Shown here in pieces: positions 8,484 to 16,654 of a stretch of DNA of 57,613 nt. The stretch comes from Spirochaetaceae bacterium (GTDB lineage: Bacteria > Spirochaetota > Spirochaetia > Treponematales > Rectinemataceae), in the NCBI GenBank assembly GCA_025355995.1, contig JANXYQ010000133.1, positions 1-57,613 of the forward strand, read 5' to 3'. The notes under the pieces are model-generated. The model was not told the origin of the DNA. It saw only the letters and a program-made list of their open reading frames with translations, and ran no database searches. Each line of letters begins with the position of its first letter. Within the stretch, counting starts at the first letter, position 1. Position numbers and translations under genes: made by a program.

Positions 8484-10310
8484 TTAAAGCGAGAGCTTTA
8501 TGTCCTCGCTCTCCTTCTTGTGCTTCATCTTCAAGTAGAGCGCGCCGGAGCCCTTGTTATAGAGATATCCCGAGGCGTCATAGCTCTCGAAATCGTTGTC
8601 GGGGCTGTAGTCGATATCGTATAGCTGAATGTTCGCGAAGGGCTTCACGCCGTAGAAGGCCAGGAAATGCGCCCTGCCGGCCGGGAATCGCGCGGTGAAC
8701 ACGTAACGGGAGGGCGTGGCCTGGACGGAGATGGAAGGGGAGCAGGTCCAGGCCCAGAGCCCGGGGCCGATCTCGCGGCTGAAGGATACCTCGTGAGGGT
8801 AATAGGGATTGTCGGCGGCAAGGGGATACAGCTCCTCGGGAGCGAGGCTGCCCGTCCGCTGCTCGAGGGCGCCCCCCCTCGCGAGGGCGCGAGCGGGGGA
8901 GAATCCCTGGGCGTCCGCGAGGCCGAGAACACCCTCGACGAGGCTCTGGCCTGCGCCCACGAAGGCGGGCTTCGCGGCCGCGGTCCCGTAAGCCGCGAGG
9001 TAGCTTCCGGCGAGCAGGGAGACCCGCAAGTCGCTGCTCCCATCCTCCTCCGTCGCGAGGAAGTACCCGCTCGCGGACTTGCGGACGGCCGCGACGAGCC
9101 TGTCGGCGGCGACGCCGGTATCCCGGAAGGGATTCGCATCGTCCTTAAGCAGGGCCTTCGCGTCCACGAGGCAGCCCAGGAAGCCGACCGCCTGCCGTAT
9201 CGTCAGCTTGGCCGGATCGACCCCGGAGGAATAGCGGAGAGCGTCCTGCAGGAGGGAGCTCGGCGCGCGGTCGAGGAGGAAGCGCAGGAGCCCCTCCTTC
9301 TCGAAGATGGTCGGGGAGGAATCGGCGACGGCCTGAGCCAGCCGTTTCGACTCCGCTTGGTCGGAAGCCTCGAGGTCCCTCATCTTGGGGACTAGTCCGC
9401 CCAGGTAGGGCGAGGTGAGGAAGCCCAGCTTATCGGGCCACTTCTCCTTCGAGGCGCGCACCCTGGGGATCGAGTCGGCGTAGGAGCCCCGGGCGAGCGA
9501 CTCGGCAAGGAAGACGGCGAGGGCCTTCTCGGAGAACGAGGCGATGCCGTCGGCGCCCTTCCACGCGATCTTGTCGGAGTCGAAGCGCGCCCCGGAGAGT
9601 CCCGCCCAGACCTTGTCGCGCCAGGCCGCTATCTCGGCCTTGAACGCCTCGGGGTCCTTGGGCGCTTGGGGGACGGTTTTATCGGGCGCAGCCGCCAGGA
9701 TCGGCTTGGGCGCCGCCGGCACGATCCTCGCGAGCGCCAGGCCGGCGTCGCCGGGACGGAGGGAGAGGATGCCCGCGCTCCCGTCCAGCGAGCCGGCCGA
9801 GAGCCCGAGATCGTAGGAAGAGCCGTCGGACTCGAGGCTGCGCCGGCCATCCTTCTCAATGATGCGGACGGTATGGCCGCTCTGCAGACGCAGGCGCAGC
9901 GCGGCGACGCCTTCGGGCGCCGAGGCGGCGAGGGAGAAACGCTCCTGGGCTCCCTTTTCGACGGTCGCCCTCAGCACGACGCCGGGCTCGAGCCTTATTC
10001 GGACGCCGTTCGGGAGCCTCTCGATGGACGAAAGCGCAAGGGGCGCGGCGGCCCCGTCCGAGCCGACGCCGTCCGCGGGGGACTTGGCCGATATCTCGAA
10101 CGCGAGGCCGGCGTAGGAAAAGCGCACCCGCTCCGGAGCGGTCCCGGGCTTGCCGCGTTCCGACTTTGGATAGGTAGCGCTCACCGAAAGCCCGCTGATC
10201 TTTTCGGAGAGGCCGGGGCCACTCGAGAATTGGGCGAGAACGATGGCTATGAATATGGCGATATAGAGTAAGCCGAGGCCGAGTGCCCGCTGCAAGGCGC
10301 TACTTTTCAT
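8484..10310 (-). CDS. Large membrane-anchored protein of unknown function
   Basis: A 608-residue protein that I do not recognise. It has a short N-terminal hydrophobic segment (residues 9-27, LGLGLLYIAIFIAIVLAQF) that should act as a signal anchor, leaving nearly all of the chain in the periplasm. The first third is rich in beta-type sequence (about 40-200). The rest, after a proline-rich linker near 205-215, looks helical with alternating Lys/Glu and Ala. The C-terminus ends in a beta-like KMKHKKESEDIKLSL tail. It is monocistronic and diverges from the TPR lipoprotein gene across 112 bases. A lineage-specific cell-envelope role is possible but unsupported. Confidence 0.75.
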   Translation of the reverse strand: MKSSALQRALGLGLLYIAIFIAIVLAQFSSGPGLSEKISGLSVSATYPKSERGKPGTAPERVRFSYAGLAFEISAKSPADGVGSDGAAAPLALSSIERLPNGVRIRLEPGVVLRATVEKGAQERFSLAASAPEGVAALRLRLQSGHTVRIIEKDGRRSLESDGSSYDLGLSAGSLDGSAGILSLRPGDAGLALARIVPAAPKPILAAAPDKTVPQAPKDPEAFKAEIAAWRDKVWAGLSGARFDSDKIAWKGADGIASFSEKALAVFLAESLARGSYADSIPRVRASKEKWPDKLGFLTSPYLGGLVPKMRDLEASDQAESKRLAQAVADSSPTIFEKEGLLRFLLDRAPSSLLQDALRYSSGVDPAKLTIRQAVGFLGCLVDAKALLKDDANPFRDTGVAADRLVAAVRKSASGYFLATEEDGSSDLRVSLLAGSYLAAYGTAAAKPAFVGAGQSLVEGVLGLADAQGFSPARALARGGALEQRTGSLAPEELYPLAADNPYYPHEVSFSREIGPGLWAWTCSPSISVQATPSRYVFTARFPAGRAHFLAFYGVKPFANIQLYDIDYSPDNDFESYDASGYLYNKGSGALYLKMKHKKESEDIKLSL

Positions 10311-10355
10311 TGCGGGTATGGACTATAGCCGGTAACCATCCCTTATGCAACCTTG

Positions 10356-10361
10356 TATAAT
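10356..10361 (+). promoter_or_regulatory. Candidate -10 element (TATAAT) for the TPR-lipoprotein operon
   Basis: A perfect TATAAT lies about 60 bases before the start of the TPR lipoprotein gene in the 112-base divergent gap. The matching -35 region about 17 bases upstream is weak (TAACCA), so this is a candidate only. Confidence 0.4.
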
Positions 10362-10422
10362 GGGTTGGCAGGCGGTAGTATCGGTCGCCTGTCCAGTTAC
10401 GTAGAATCGGGAGTGGAAAAGC

Positions 10423-11868
10423 ATGGTTAAATCCAACGGCGCGCGCGCCATACCGATCGCTTCCGCGATGGCTATCGCCTTGAGCATGGCCCTCCTTGCA
10501 TCCTGCGCCGGCGGACCCAGGGCCGCGGTGGCCAAGCCCCCCGTCGCCCAGGCCCGCGTGCCGACCCCCGAAGAGAAGAGAGTGGAGGCCGTCCAGGCGG
10601 CGGCGACCATGCTCGACAAGGGCGACGCCGCCGGCGCGGCCGACAAGCTCGCCGTACTAGCCGCCGCGACCCCGGCCGACTCCGGCCTCAAGCTCGCCCA
10701 GCTCGCGGCGCTCGTGTCGGCTGGAAAGCTCTCCGAGGCCCGATCGGGCGTAGACGCCCTCCTCGCCTCCGACCCCGCCAACGTAGGCGCCCTGTCCATG
10801 GGCGCCGAGCTCGCCCATTTCGCCGGCGACGACCTGGGACGCCGCTCCTACCTCGACCGCGCCCTGGCCGCCGCCCCCGCCGACCCGTCGGTACTCAGCT
10901 CCTGGGGAGACTACTACCTCGACTCGAAGGCCTGGCCGAAGGCTGAGGACTTCTACAAGCGCGCCCTGGCCGGCGACCCGAAGAGCGCCGACGCCTCGCT
11001 CGGGCTCGGGCGGACGCTCTACCGCGAAGCCAAGTACCCCGAGTCGGAGGCCCAGCTGTCCGCAGCCATCGCGCTCGAACCCGCCTCGCCCCTCGCCTAT
11101 TCCGACCGCAGCAGGGCGCGCTACCAGCAGGGCAAGTACAAAGAGTCCGAGGAAGACCTCGACATGGCCGTCTCCAAGGCTCCGAACGAATCCTGGCTCT
11201 ACTTGGACCGCGGGCGCTACCGCCTGGACAAGGGCGACATGAAGGGCGCCGAATCCGATTTCGACAAGGCCATCGGCCTCGATCCCGGCTACTTCCTCTC
11301 CTACGCCTATCGGGGCGGCATCCTCGAGGAGGCCGGCAAGGACGCCGCGGCCCTCGACGATTACCGAAAGGTGATCGAGCTCTACCCCGACTATTGGTAT
11401 TCCTTCGAATCGGCGGGGGCGACCGCCTTCAGGCTGGGCCTCTGGGCCGAGTCCGCGGTCGATTTCAAGCGCGCCTACTCGGCATCGCCCGCCCGCTACG
11501 AGTACGCGATTTCCGGCGCCTTGGCCTTGTGGCGATCGGGCAAGCCGAAAGACGCCTCCGCCTACGCCGGCTCCATCGCTCCCGGGATCGACCGTGAGAA
11601 GAACGGCATCTATTGGTCGATGCTACGCCTGATACAGGACCAGAACGACGCCTCCGCCGAGCTCGAGCTGAAGATCCAGGCCGAGAAGAGGCTCGACCTC
11701 AAGTCCGCGATGCTCTTCTACCTCTCCGAGTACTGGATCTGCAAGGGCAAGTCCGAGCTGGCCTCGAAGTACCTCTCCCTAGGCGAGGAGATGAAGAGAG
11801 AGGGGACCCTCGAGTACCGGATGCTGAAAGCCGAGCTCAAGCGGCTCGGCGACAGGCCTAATGGCTGA
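10423..11868 (+). CDS. TPR-repeat lipoprotein
   Basis: A 481-residue lipoprotein. The signal peptide ends in lipobox LLASC with the lipidated Cys28. An Ala/Pro-rich linker follows, then TPR units cover roughly residues 50-400 (clear units around DLGRRSYLDRALAAAP, AEDFYKRALAGDP, SEEDLDMAVSKAP, AESDFDKAIGLDP). TPR proteins act as protein-interaction scaffolds, so this one is likely a periplasmic assembly factor. Its last 8 bases overlap the DHH gene start, and a same-strand run of genes follows, so it probably leads an operon of six or seven genes. The client is unknown. Confidence 0.88.
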   Translation: MVKSNGARAIPIASAMAIALSMALLASCAGGPRAAVAKPPVAQARVPTPEEKRVEAVQAAATMLDKGDAAGAADKLAVLAAATPADSGLKLAQLAALVSAGKLSEARSGVDALLASDPANVGALSMGAELAHFAGDDLGRRSYLDRALAAAPADPSVLSSWGDYYLDSKAWPKAEDFYKRALAGDPKSADASLGLGRTLYREAKYPESEAQLSAAIALEPASPLAYSDRSRARYQQGKYKESEEDLDMAVSKAPNESWLYLDRGRYRLDKGDMKGAESDFDKAIGLDPGYFLSYAYRGGILEEAGKDAAALDDYRKVIELYPDYWYSFESAGATAFRLGLWAESAVDFKRAYSASPARYEYAISGALALWRSGKPKDASAYAGSIAPGIDREKNGIYWSMLRLIQDQNDASAELELKIQAEKRLDLKSAMLFYLSEYWICKGKSELASKYLSLGEEMKREGTLEYRMLKAELKRLGDRPNG

Positions 11869-12844
11869 GCGCCTTTCGGCGCTCGCCTCTTGCCTCGAGG
11901 CGCGCCGCCCGGTGGCCGTGCAGACGCACGACTATCCCGACATCGACGCCGTCGCCTCCGCCTGGGGACTGGCCGCCCTGCTCCGTAGGCGAGGCTTCAC
12001 GGCCTCCTGCTGCTATCGCGGGGAGCTGCGGAGCCGGAGCCTCACAAGCCTCGTGGAGAAGCTGGGCATCGAGTTGCTGCCCGCCCCTGATGGCGGGCCC
12101 GAGCTGCAAATGATCGTCGTGGACGGCTCTCCGGGCAACGGCAACGTGACCCTCGCCGAGGGCGAGCTCGTGGCGGTCATCGACCACCACTGCAAGTCCG
12201 GCGAGATTCGCGCGCCCTTCCTCGACCTACGGCCAGAACTCGCCGCCTGCTCGACCATGGTCCGCGGCTATTGGGCGGAGGAAGGCGTCGAGCCCCCCCG
12301 CGGCATCGCCACTGCCCTCCTAGCAGGCATTCAATCCGACACCGATTTCCTGAGCCGCCGCTGCTCTGACGAGGACTTCTCCGCCTACGCCGCCCTCTAC
12401 CGCGCCGGGGACTGGGAGCTCGCCAGTGGGGTAGTCCGGACGGTACTCGACCTTCGGGAGCTCGGCCTGGTAGTCTCTGCGATCGAGAAGGCGGTTGTCC
12501 GCGACGGCCTCCTCTTCGCCTTCATGAGCGGCCATTGCGGTCAGGAAGCCCTCGCAGTCCTGGCCGAATTCGTCCTCAGGGCCCAGGAGCTCTCGGTCGC
12601 GGTGGTCGCCCAGGAGGACGAGGGCGGCGTCCACGTCTCCGTCCGCTCCAAGAGCGCCTCGATGTCCGCCTTCGGCCTCGTCCGCGCCGCCCTCGCGGGG
12701 ATCGGCAGTGGGGGCGGCCACGCCCACTCGGCGGGCGGAGTAGTCCCCGCGGCGTCCGATCCCGGAGAGGACGATTTACGAGAGAGATTCTTCAAGGCGG
12801 CTGCGGCCGCCGGGGGCGCGGCCGAGGCCGCGCCCGAGCCATAG
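11861..12844 (+). CDS. DHH/DHHA1 family phosphoesterase
   Basis: A 327-residue protein of the RecJ/NrnA-like DHH superfamily. Metal-binding motifs are THDYPDID (22-29), VVDGS near 87-90 and the signature DHH at 108-110 (VIDHHCK). The DHHA1 glycine motif GSGGGHAHSAGG is near the C-terminus. Members of this branch are mostly nano-RNases or cyclic dinucleotide/pAp phosphatases, and I cannot tell which applies. Several c-di-GMP enzymes are encoded in the window, so degradation of the linear dinucleotide pGpG is one plausible role. The start overlaps the TPR gene by 8 bases. Confidence 0.88.
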   Translation: MAERLSALASCLEARRPVAVQTHDYPDIDAVASAWGLAALLRRRGFTASCCYRGELRSRSLTSLVEKLGIELLPAPDGGPELQMIVVDGSPGNGNVTLAEGELVAVIDHHCKSGEIRAPFLDLRPELAACSTMVRGYWAEEGVEPPRGIATALLAGIQSDTDFLSRRCSDEDFSAYAALYRAGDWELASGVVRTVLDLRELGLVVSAIEKAVVRDGLLFAFMSGHCGQEALAVLAEFVLRAQELSVAVVAQEDEGGVHVSVRSKSASMSAFGLVRAALAGIGSGGGHAHSAGGVVPAASDPGEDDLRERFFKAAAAAGGAAEAAPEP

Positions 12845-12857
12845 TAGAGGAAGCCAC

Positions 12858-14036
12858 ATGTCCCAGACCATTCGCCGCGTCGAGCTCAAGGACCGCGTTA
12901 TCATACTCGCGGGCACTGTCCACATCTCCCAAGAAAGCACCCTGGAAGTCCGCTCGCTCATCGAGGCCGAGAAGCCGGGCCGCGTCTGCGTCGAGATCGA
13001 CGAGGGCCGTTACCGCTCGATGAGCCAGGACAAGGGCTGGGAAAGCCTGGATATCGGCAAGGTATTGAAGGAGGGCAAGGGCTTCCTCCTGATGGCCAAT
13101 CTCGCCTTGGCGGGCTTCCAGCGCCGGATGGGCGCGGGCGCGGGCGGCAAGCCGGGGGACGAGATGCTCGCCGCGGTGAAGGCCGCCGAGGAGGCGGGAA
13201 TACCCTACTCGTTCTGCGACCGCGAGGTCCAGGTCACGCTCAAGCGCGCGTGGTCCAAGTCGGGTTTATGGAACAAGTCCAAGCTCCTCGCGAGCCTAGT
13301 CGAATCGGCCTTCTCCAACGAAAAGCTCACCGAGGCCGAGATCGAGAAGCTCAAGGAGAAGAACGAGCTCGACTCGATGATGTCCGAGCTCGCGTCCTTC
13401 CTGCCCTCCGTTAAGGAAGTCCTCATCGACGAGCGCGATCGCTTCCTCGCCTCGCGGATCTTCCTCTCGAGCGAGAACCTCGTCGTCGCCGTCGTAGGCG
13501 CCGGGCACCTCGATGGGATCGAGGCTTGGCTCAAGCGGTTGGACTCCGGCGAGGCGACGCCCGGCACCGCGGACATCGAGGCCTCGCCTCCCGCGTCCAA
13601 GGCGGCCAAGGCGGTCGGCTGGGCCGTGCCGGCCATCATCGTGGGCTTCATTGTCCTCGGCTTCTTCAAGTCCGGCACCTCCGCAAGCCTCGCGATGCTC
13701 CTCCGTTGGGTGCTGCTCAACGGCTCCCTCGCCGCCCTCGGCTCGGCCCTCTGCCTCGCCCACCCCCTGACGATAGCCTTCGCCTTCCTGATGGCCCCAG
13801 TCGCCACGCTCAATCCCTTCGTCGGCGTGGGCCTGTTCGCCGGCCTCGCCGAGGCCTTCCTCCGCAAGCCGAGGGTGTCGGACCTCGAGAACCTCGCCGC
13901 GGACGTGGCCAGCTTCAAGGGATTCTACAATAATCGCGTGACGAAGATCCTCCTGATCTTCTTTCTCTCGAGCATCGGCGGCATGATCGGCAATTTCATC
14001 GCGTTGCCCTTCCTCGCCTCCGGCGCATTGAAGTAG
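12858..14036 (+). CDS. TraB/PrgY-family membrane protein
   Basis: A 392-residue protein of the TraB/PrgY/GumN family. The first 220 residues form the conserved domain, with GTVHISQES near the N-terminus, VCVEIDEGRYRSM, and GAGHLDGIEAWL at its end. Four or so hydrophobic helices fill residues 250-390. Enterococcal PrgY limits peptide pheromone activity and the family is often suggested to be metallopeptidase-like, but no substrate is known outside those plasmids. It follows the DHH gene by 13 bases, with a GAGGAAG ribosome site in the gap. Confidence 0.88.
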   Translation: MSQTIRRVELKDRVIILAGTVHISQESTLEVRSLIEAEKPGRVCVEIDEGRYRSMSQDKGWESLDIGKVLKEGKGFLLMANLALAGFQRRMGAGAGGKPGDEMLAAVKAAEEAGIPYSFCDREVQVTLKRAWSKSGLWNKSKLLASLVESAFSNEKLTEAEIEKLKEKNELDSMMSELASFLPSVKEVLIDERDRFLASRIFLSSENLVVAVVGAGHLDGIEAWLKRLDSGEATPGTADIEASPPASKAAKAVGWAVPAIIVGFIVLGFFKSGTSASLAMLLRWVLLNGSLAALGSALCLAHPLTIAFAFLMAPVATLNPFVGVGLFAGLAEAFLRKPRVSDLENLAADVASFKGFYNNRVTKILLIFFLSSIGGMIGNFIALPFLASGALK

Positions 14037-14058
14037 CGCGACCCGATAGGAGGCAGGC

Positions 14059-14334
14059 ATGGGAACGGTAATGATCATCGTGCTCGGAGTCGTAGCCATC
14101 ACCGTCGTGAGCGTGCTCGGCGACATGGCGACGAAAATCGCCCAGGCGAAGGCGAAATCGAGGCAGGCCGAGGGAGCCTTGCCTTCCGGCGAGGTCGAGA
14201 GGTTGAAAGAGCGGCTCGCCCTCCTCGAGGCTCGGGTTGAGGATCGCGACGAGAGCGTCCGCAAGCTCCAGGACGAGGTCCGCTTCGTCACGCGCATGCT
14301 CGAGGATACGTCGAGCCAGCGCCCCTCCAAGTAG
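14059..14334 (+). CDS. Small membrane-anchored coiled-coil protein
   Basis: A 91-residue protein with one N-terminal transmembrane helix (residues 4-20) and a charged heptad-type coiled coil from about 45 to 82 (VERLKERLALLEARVEDRDE). The layout resembles phage-shock PspB, but there is no specific sequence signature. It is preceded by AGGAGG and lies between the TraB-like gene and the membrane-anchored M23 gene. An adaptor role for the peptidase next door is a guess. Function unknown. Confidence 0.75.
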   Translation: MGTVMIIVLGVVAITVVSVLGDMATKIAQAKAKSRQAEGALPSGEVERLKERLALLEARVEDRDESVRKLQDEVRFVTRMLEDTSSQRPSK

Positions 14335-14344
14335 GGGCCTGAGG

Positions 14345-14935
14345 ATGCGCAGGGAAGAGGGCGCCGAGCTCGCAAGGCTCTCGCGCGAGGTTACGGCGGA
14401 CGCCGAACGCATCCGGCTGCGCTCGGGAGGCAAGAAGGCGGCCCTCGTCGGCGGCCGCGCCCTCGCCGTCCTGGCCCTCGCCTTCGCGGTCCTCGTAGCC
14501 CTCCCGCCCTTCGCCTGGCCGATCCGCGGCCGGGTTACCTCTGCCTTCTTCTTCAGGCAGAAACCCGATTCCTCCCTTCCCCTGGCCATCGAATTCCATC
14601 ACGGGCTCGACATCGCGGCCGCTGCCGGCACGGGCGTCCGTGCCGCGGCGCCCGGCCTCGTCGTCGAGACGGGCAGCTCCCCCGAGCTCGGCAACTACGT
14701 GCGGATGAGCCACCTATTCGGGTTTACCAGCCTCTACGGGCACCTTTCGCGGATAGACGTCGCGAAGGGCAGGCTAATCCTCTTCCGGGCGCTGCCGAGC
14801 CTCGGGGCCGTCGGCTCCACCGGCCGCTCCACCGGGCCGCATCTGCACTTCGCCCTGCAAGCCGGGCGCGCCCAGCTCCCGCCTCGGGTCCTGCTGTTCT
14901 TCCACAGCGTCCGGAGGGCTGTCATCGGCTTCTGA
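14345..14935 (+). CDS. Membrane-anchored M23 (LytM-type) peptidase
   Basis: A 196-residue protein starting at ATG 14345, just after GAGG; in-frame positions upstream overlap the coiled-coil gene and were not used. A cytoplasmic basic N-terminus of about 35 residues leads to one transmembrane helix (38-58) and a periplasmic M23 domain. Zinc ligands are His85/Asp89 (HHGLDIA) and the HxH pair His166/His168 (GPHLHFA), so it should be an active peptidoglycan endopeptidase rather than a degenerate LytM activator. The usual long coiled coil before M23 is missing here but present in the neighbouring small protein. Confidence 0.9.
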   Translation: MRREEGAELARLSREVTADAERIRLRSGGKKAALVGGRALAVLALAFAVLVALPPFAWPIRGRVTSAFFFRQKPDSSLPLAIEFHHGLDIAAAAGTGVRAAAPGLVVETGSSPELGNYVRMSHLFGFTSLYGHLSRIDVAKGRLILFRALPSLGAVGSTGRSTGPHLHFALQAGRAQLPPRVLLFFHSVRRAVIGF

Positions 14936-14981
14936 TTGCCCATATCCCGTCTTCCGTGTACAACGATGCCTTGGAGGATCC

Positions 14982-15485
14982 ATGGAAAAGGAAAACTGCC
15001 CCTGCGGCTCGGGCCGCCCCTACGCGGACTGCTGCGGACCCTATATCTCGGGAAAGTCCAAGCCTCCCACCGCCGAGGCCCTCATGCGCGCCCGCTATAC
15101 CGCCTACGCCACTAAATCCATCGACTATATCGTGCAGACCTGCCTGCGCGACGACGAGCACGGCATAGATCTCGAGGCGACCAAGCGCTGGAGCGAGAAT
15201 TCCACCTGGCTCGGCCTCTCGATCCTGAGGACCGAGAAGGGCGGCCCCTCCGACGACGAGGGCGTAGTCGAGTTCAAGGCGACATACATCCAGGGCGGCC
15301 TGCGCGAGAACCACCACGAGAAGGCCGCCTTCGTCAAGAAGGACGGCGGCTGGCTCTTCGCCGAGGGAGAGGTCATCCCGGAGACGGTTGTGCGCGAAGG
15401 CCCCAAGGTCGGCCGCAACGATCCCTGCCCCTGCGGCTCGGGCAAGAAGTACAAGAAATGCCATGGCAGCGGCGGAGACAAATAA
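14982..15485 (+). CDS. YchJ-family protein with two SEC-C motifs
   Basis: A 167-residue protein of the UPF0225/YchJ family. It has two zinc-binding SEC-C motifs, one at the N-terminus ([15 protein letters not shown]) and one at the C-terminus ([16 protein letters not shown]), around a cystatin-like/NTF2-like domain with the family motif [14 protein letters not shown] motifs are known from SecA, where they bind zinc and help SecB or ribosome contact. The function of YchJ proteins is not established. Preceded by GGAGG. The 3' end overlaps the proposed MutS-family start by 23 bases. Confidence 0.9.
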   Translation: MEKENCPCGSGRPYADCCGPYISGKSKPPTAEALMRARYTAYATKSIDYIVQTCLRDDEHGIDLEATKRWSENSTWLGLSILRTEKGGPSDDEGVVEFKATYIQGGLRENHHEKAAFVKKDGGWLFAEGEVIPETVVREGPKVGRNDPCPCGSGKKYKKCHGSGGDK

Positions 15486-16654
15486 GAGCTACCTAGCTTT
15501 CGCAGGCTCGAGGCCGGGAGTCCGCCTCGTCGACGACCAGACAGCGGCCGATCTCGAACTGGACGAGGTGTTCGCAGGCCTCGATCGCACCCTCTCGACG
15601 CCAGGCCAATCCCTGCTCTATACCCTCTTGCGCTCAACCCCGACGCATGAAGCCGAGCGCGCCCATTGGGCCGCGCGCGCGAGTCTACCGCGATCGACCC
15701 GAGCTCTGCGCCGCCGCGAGGAAATTCCTCAGGAAGGTGGGCTTTCAAAGGGTCGGCGATGCGCTCGTGGAGCTATTCGCCTTCCCCGACCTCTGCCTAG
15801 CCAAGTTTAGGCCCCTGCTCGCCGTGTGGAGAGTCGTAACGCTTGCATCCTTCGCGACCCCGGCCCTTCTCGGCGCAATGGCATTTCTCTATATCGTGAT
15901 ACCGATCGCCTTTTTCAATCTCTTTCTTTATGTGAAAACTACGGGCCAAATATCGGTCCACGCGCCATCCTTGTATTACATCGGCCTCATGGCGGGCTTC
16001 TGCGGAAAGATGCGGAGGCTGCGCGCCTTCGGGGAATCCGAGAAAATGGCGCGTCATCCCCTCGTCGACTCATGCGTCCCGGTAAGCTTCGCATTCGATC
16101 GCGGGGTCATACTTACCGGCACCAACATGTCCGGAAAATCCACATTCCTTAGGACTCTCGGTATCAACCAGGTACTCGCCACGAATCTCGGCCTAGCCTA
16201 CGCCGACCACTTCGAGACCGACCTCTTCTTCGTATCGAGCTCCATCCGCAGTGGGGACGACAGGGCTGCTGGCAAGAGCCGCTACCTCGCCGAGGCGGAG
16301 AGACTGCTCTCCATCATCGGGGCGGTTCGAGCCGCCGACCCGCCCGTCCTCGCCCTGATCGACGAGATCCTGAACGGGACGAATAGCAAGGATCGCATCG
16401 CGGCGTCGATAGCCATCGTTAAAGGAGCGGCCGGGAAGGACTCTATCGTCGTCGCCGCTACGCACGACCTGGAGATAGCGGAGGCCCTACGAGGCGCATA
16501 TGCCCCATACTTCTTCTCGGAACGCATCGACGAAGGCCGCCTCGTATTCGATTACGCGCTTCGCGAAGGCATCGTCGACAGGAAGAACGCGCTCAGGCTG
16601 CTTCGGCTCATCGGCTTCGGGGACGATATACTCGGCGATAGCCTCGGGTCCTAG
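15463..16654 (+). pseudogene. MutS-family ATPase, frameshifted and internally shortened
   Basis: Two reading frames together encode a MutS-like (non-MutS1) protein. The first, from ATG 15463, gives the family N-terminus (DLELDEVFAGLDRTLSTPGQSLLYTLLRS). The match continues in another frame from about 15682 (RVYRDRPELCAAARKFL) to the stop at 16654. The switch falls in an alternating CG run at 15672-15681, and loss of one GC pair of bases explains it. The second part has hydrophobic segments, Walker A GTNMSGKST, Walker B LALIDEILNGT and ATHDLEIA. The stretch between MRRLRAFGESEK and the ATPase domain looks shorter than in relatives. The final stop overlaps the convergent pyrophosphatase stop (shared CTAG). 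Either a decayed gene or an assembly error plus a divergent gene. Confidence 0.75.

Noticed and set aside
7055-8698. Long plus-strand open frame of 547 codons antisense to purL
   Set aside because: High G+C removes stop codons from shadow frames. The translation is rich in Arg/Gly/Glu without motifs, whereas purL on the other strand has clear catalytic motifs.
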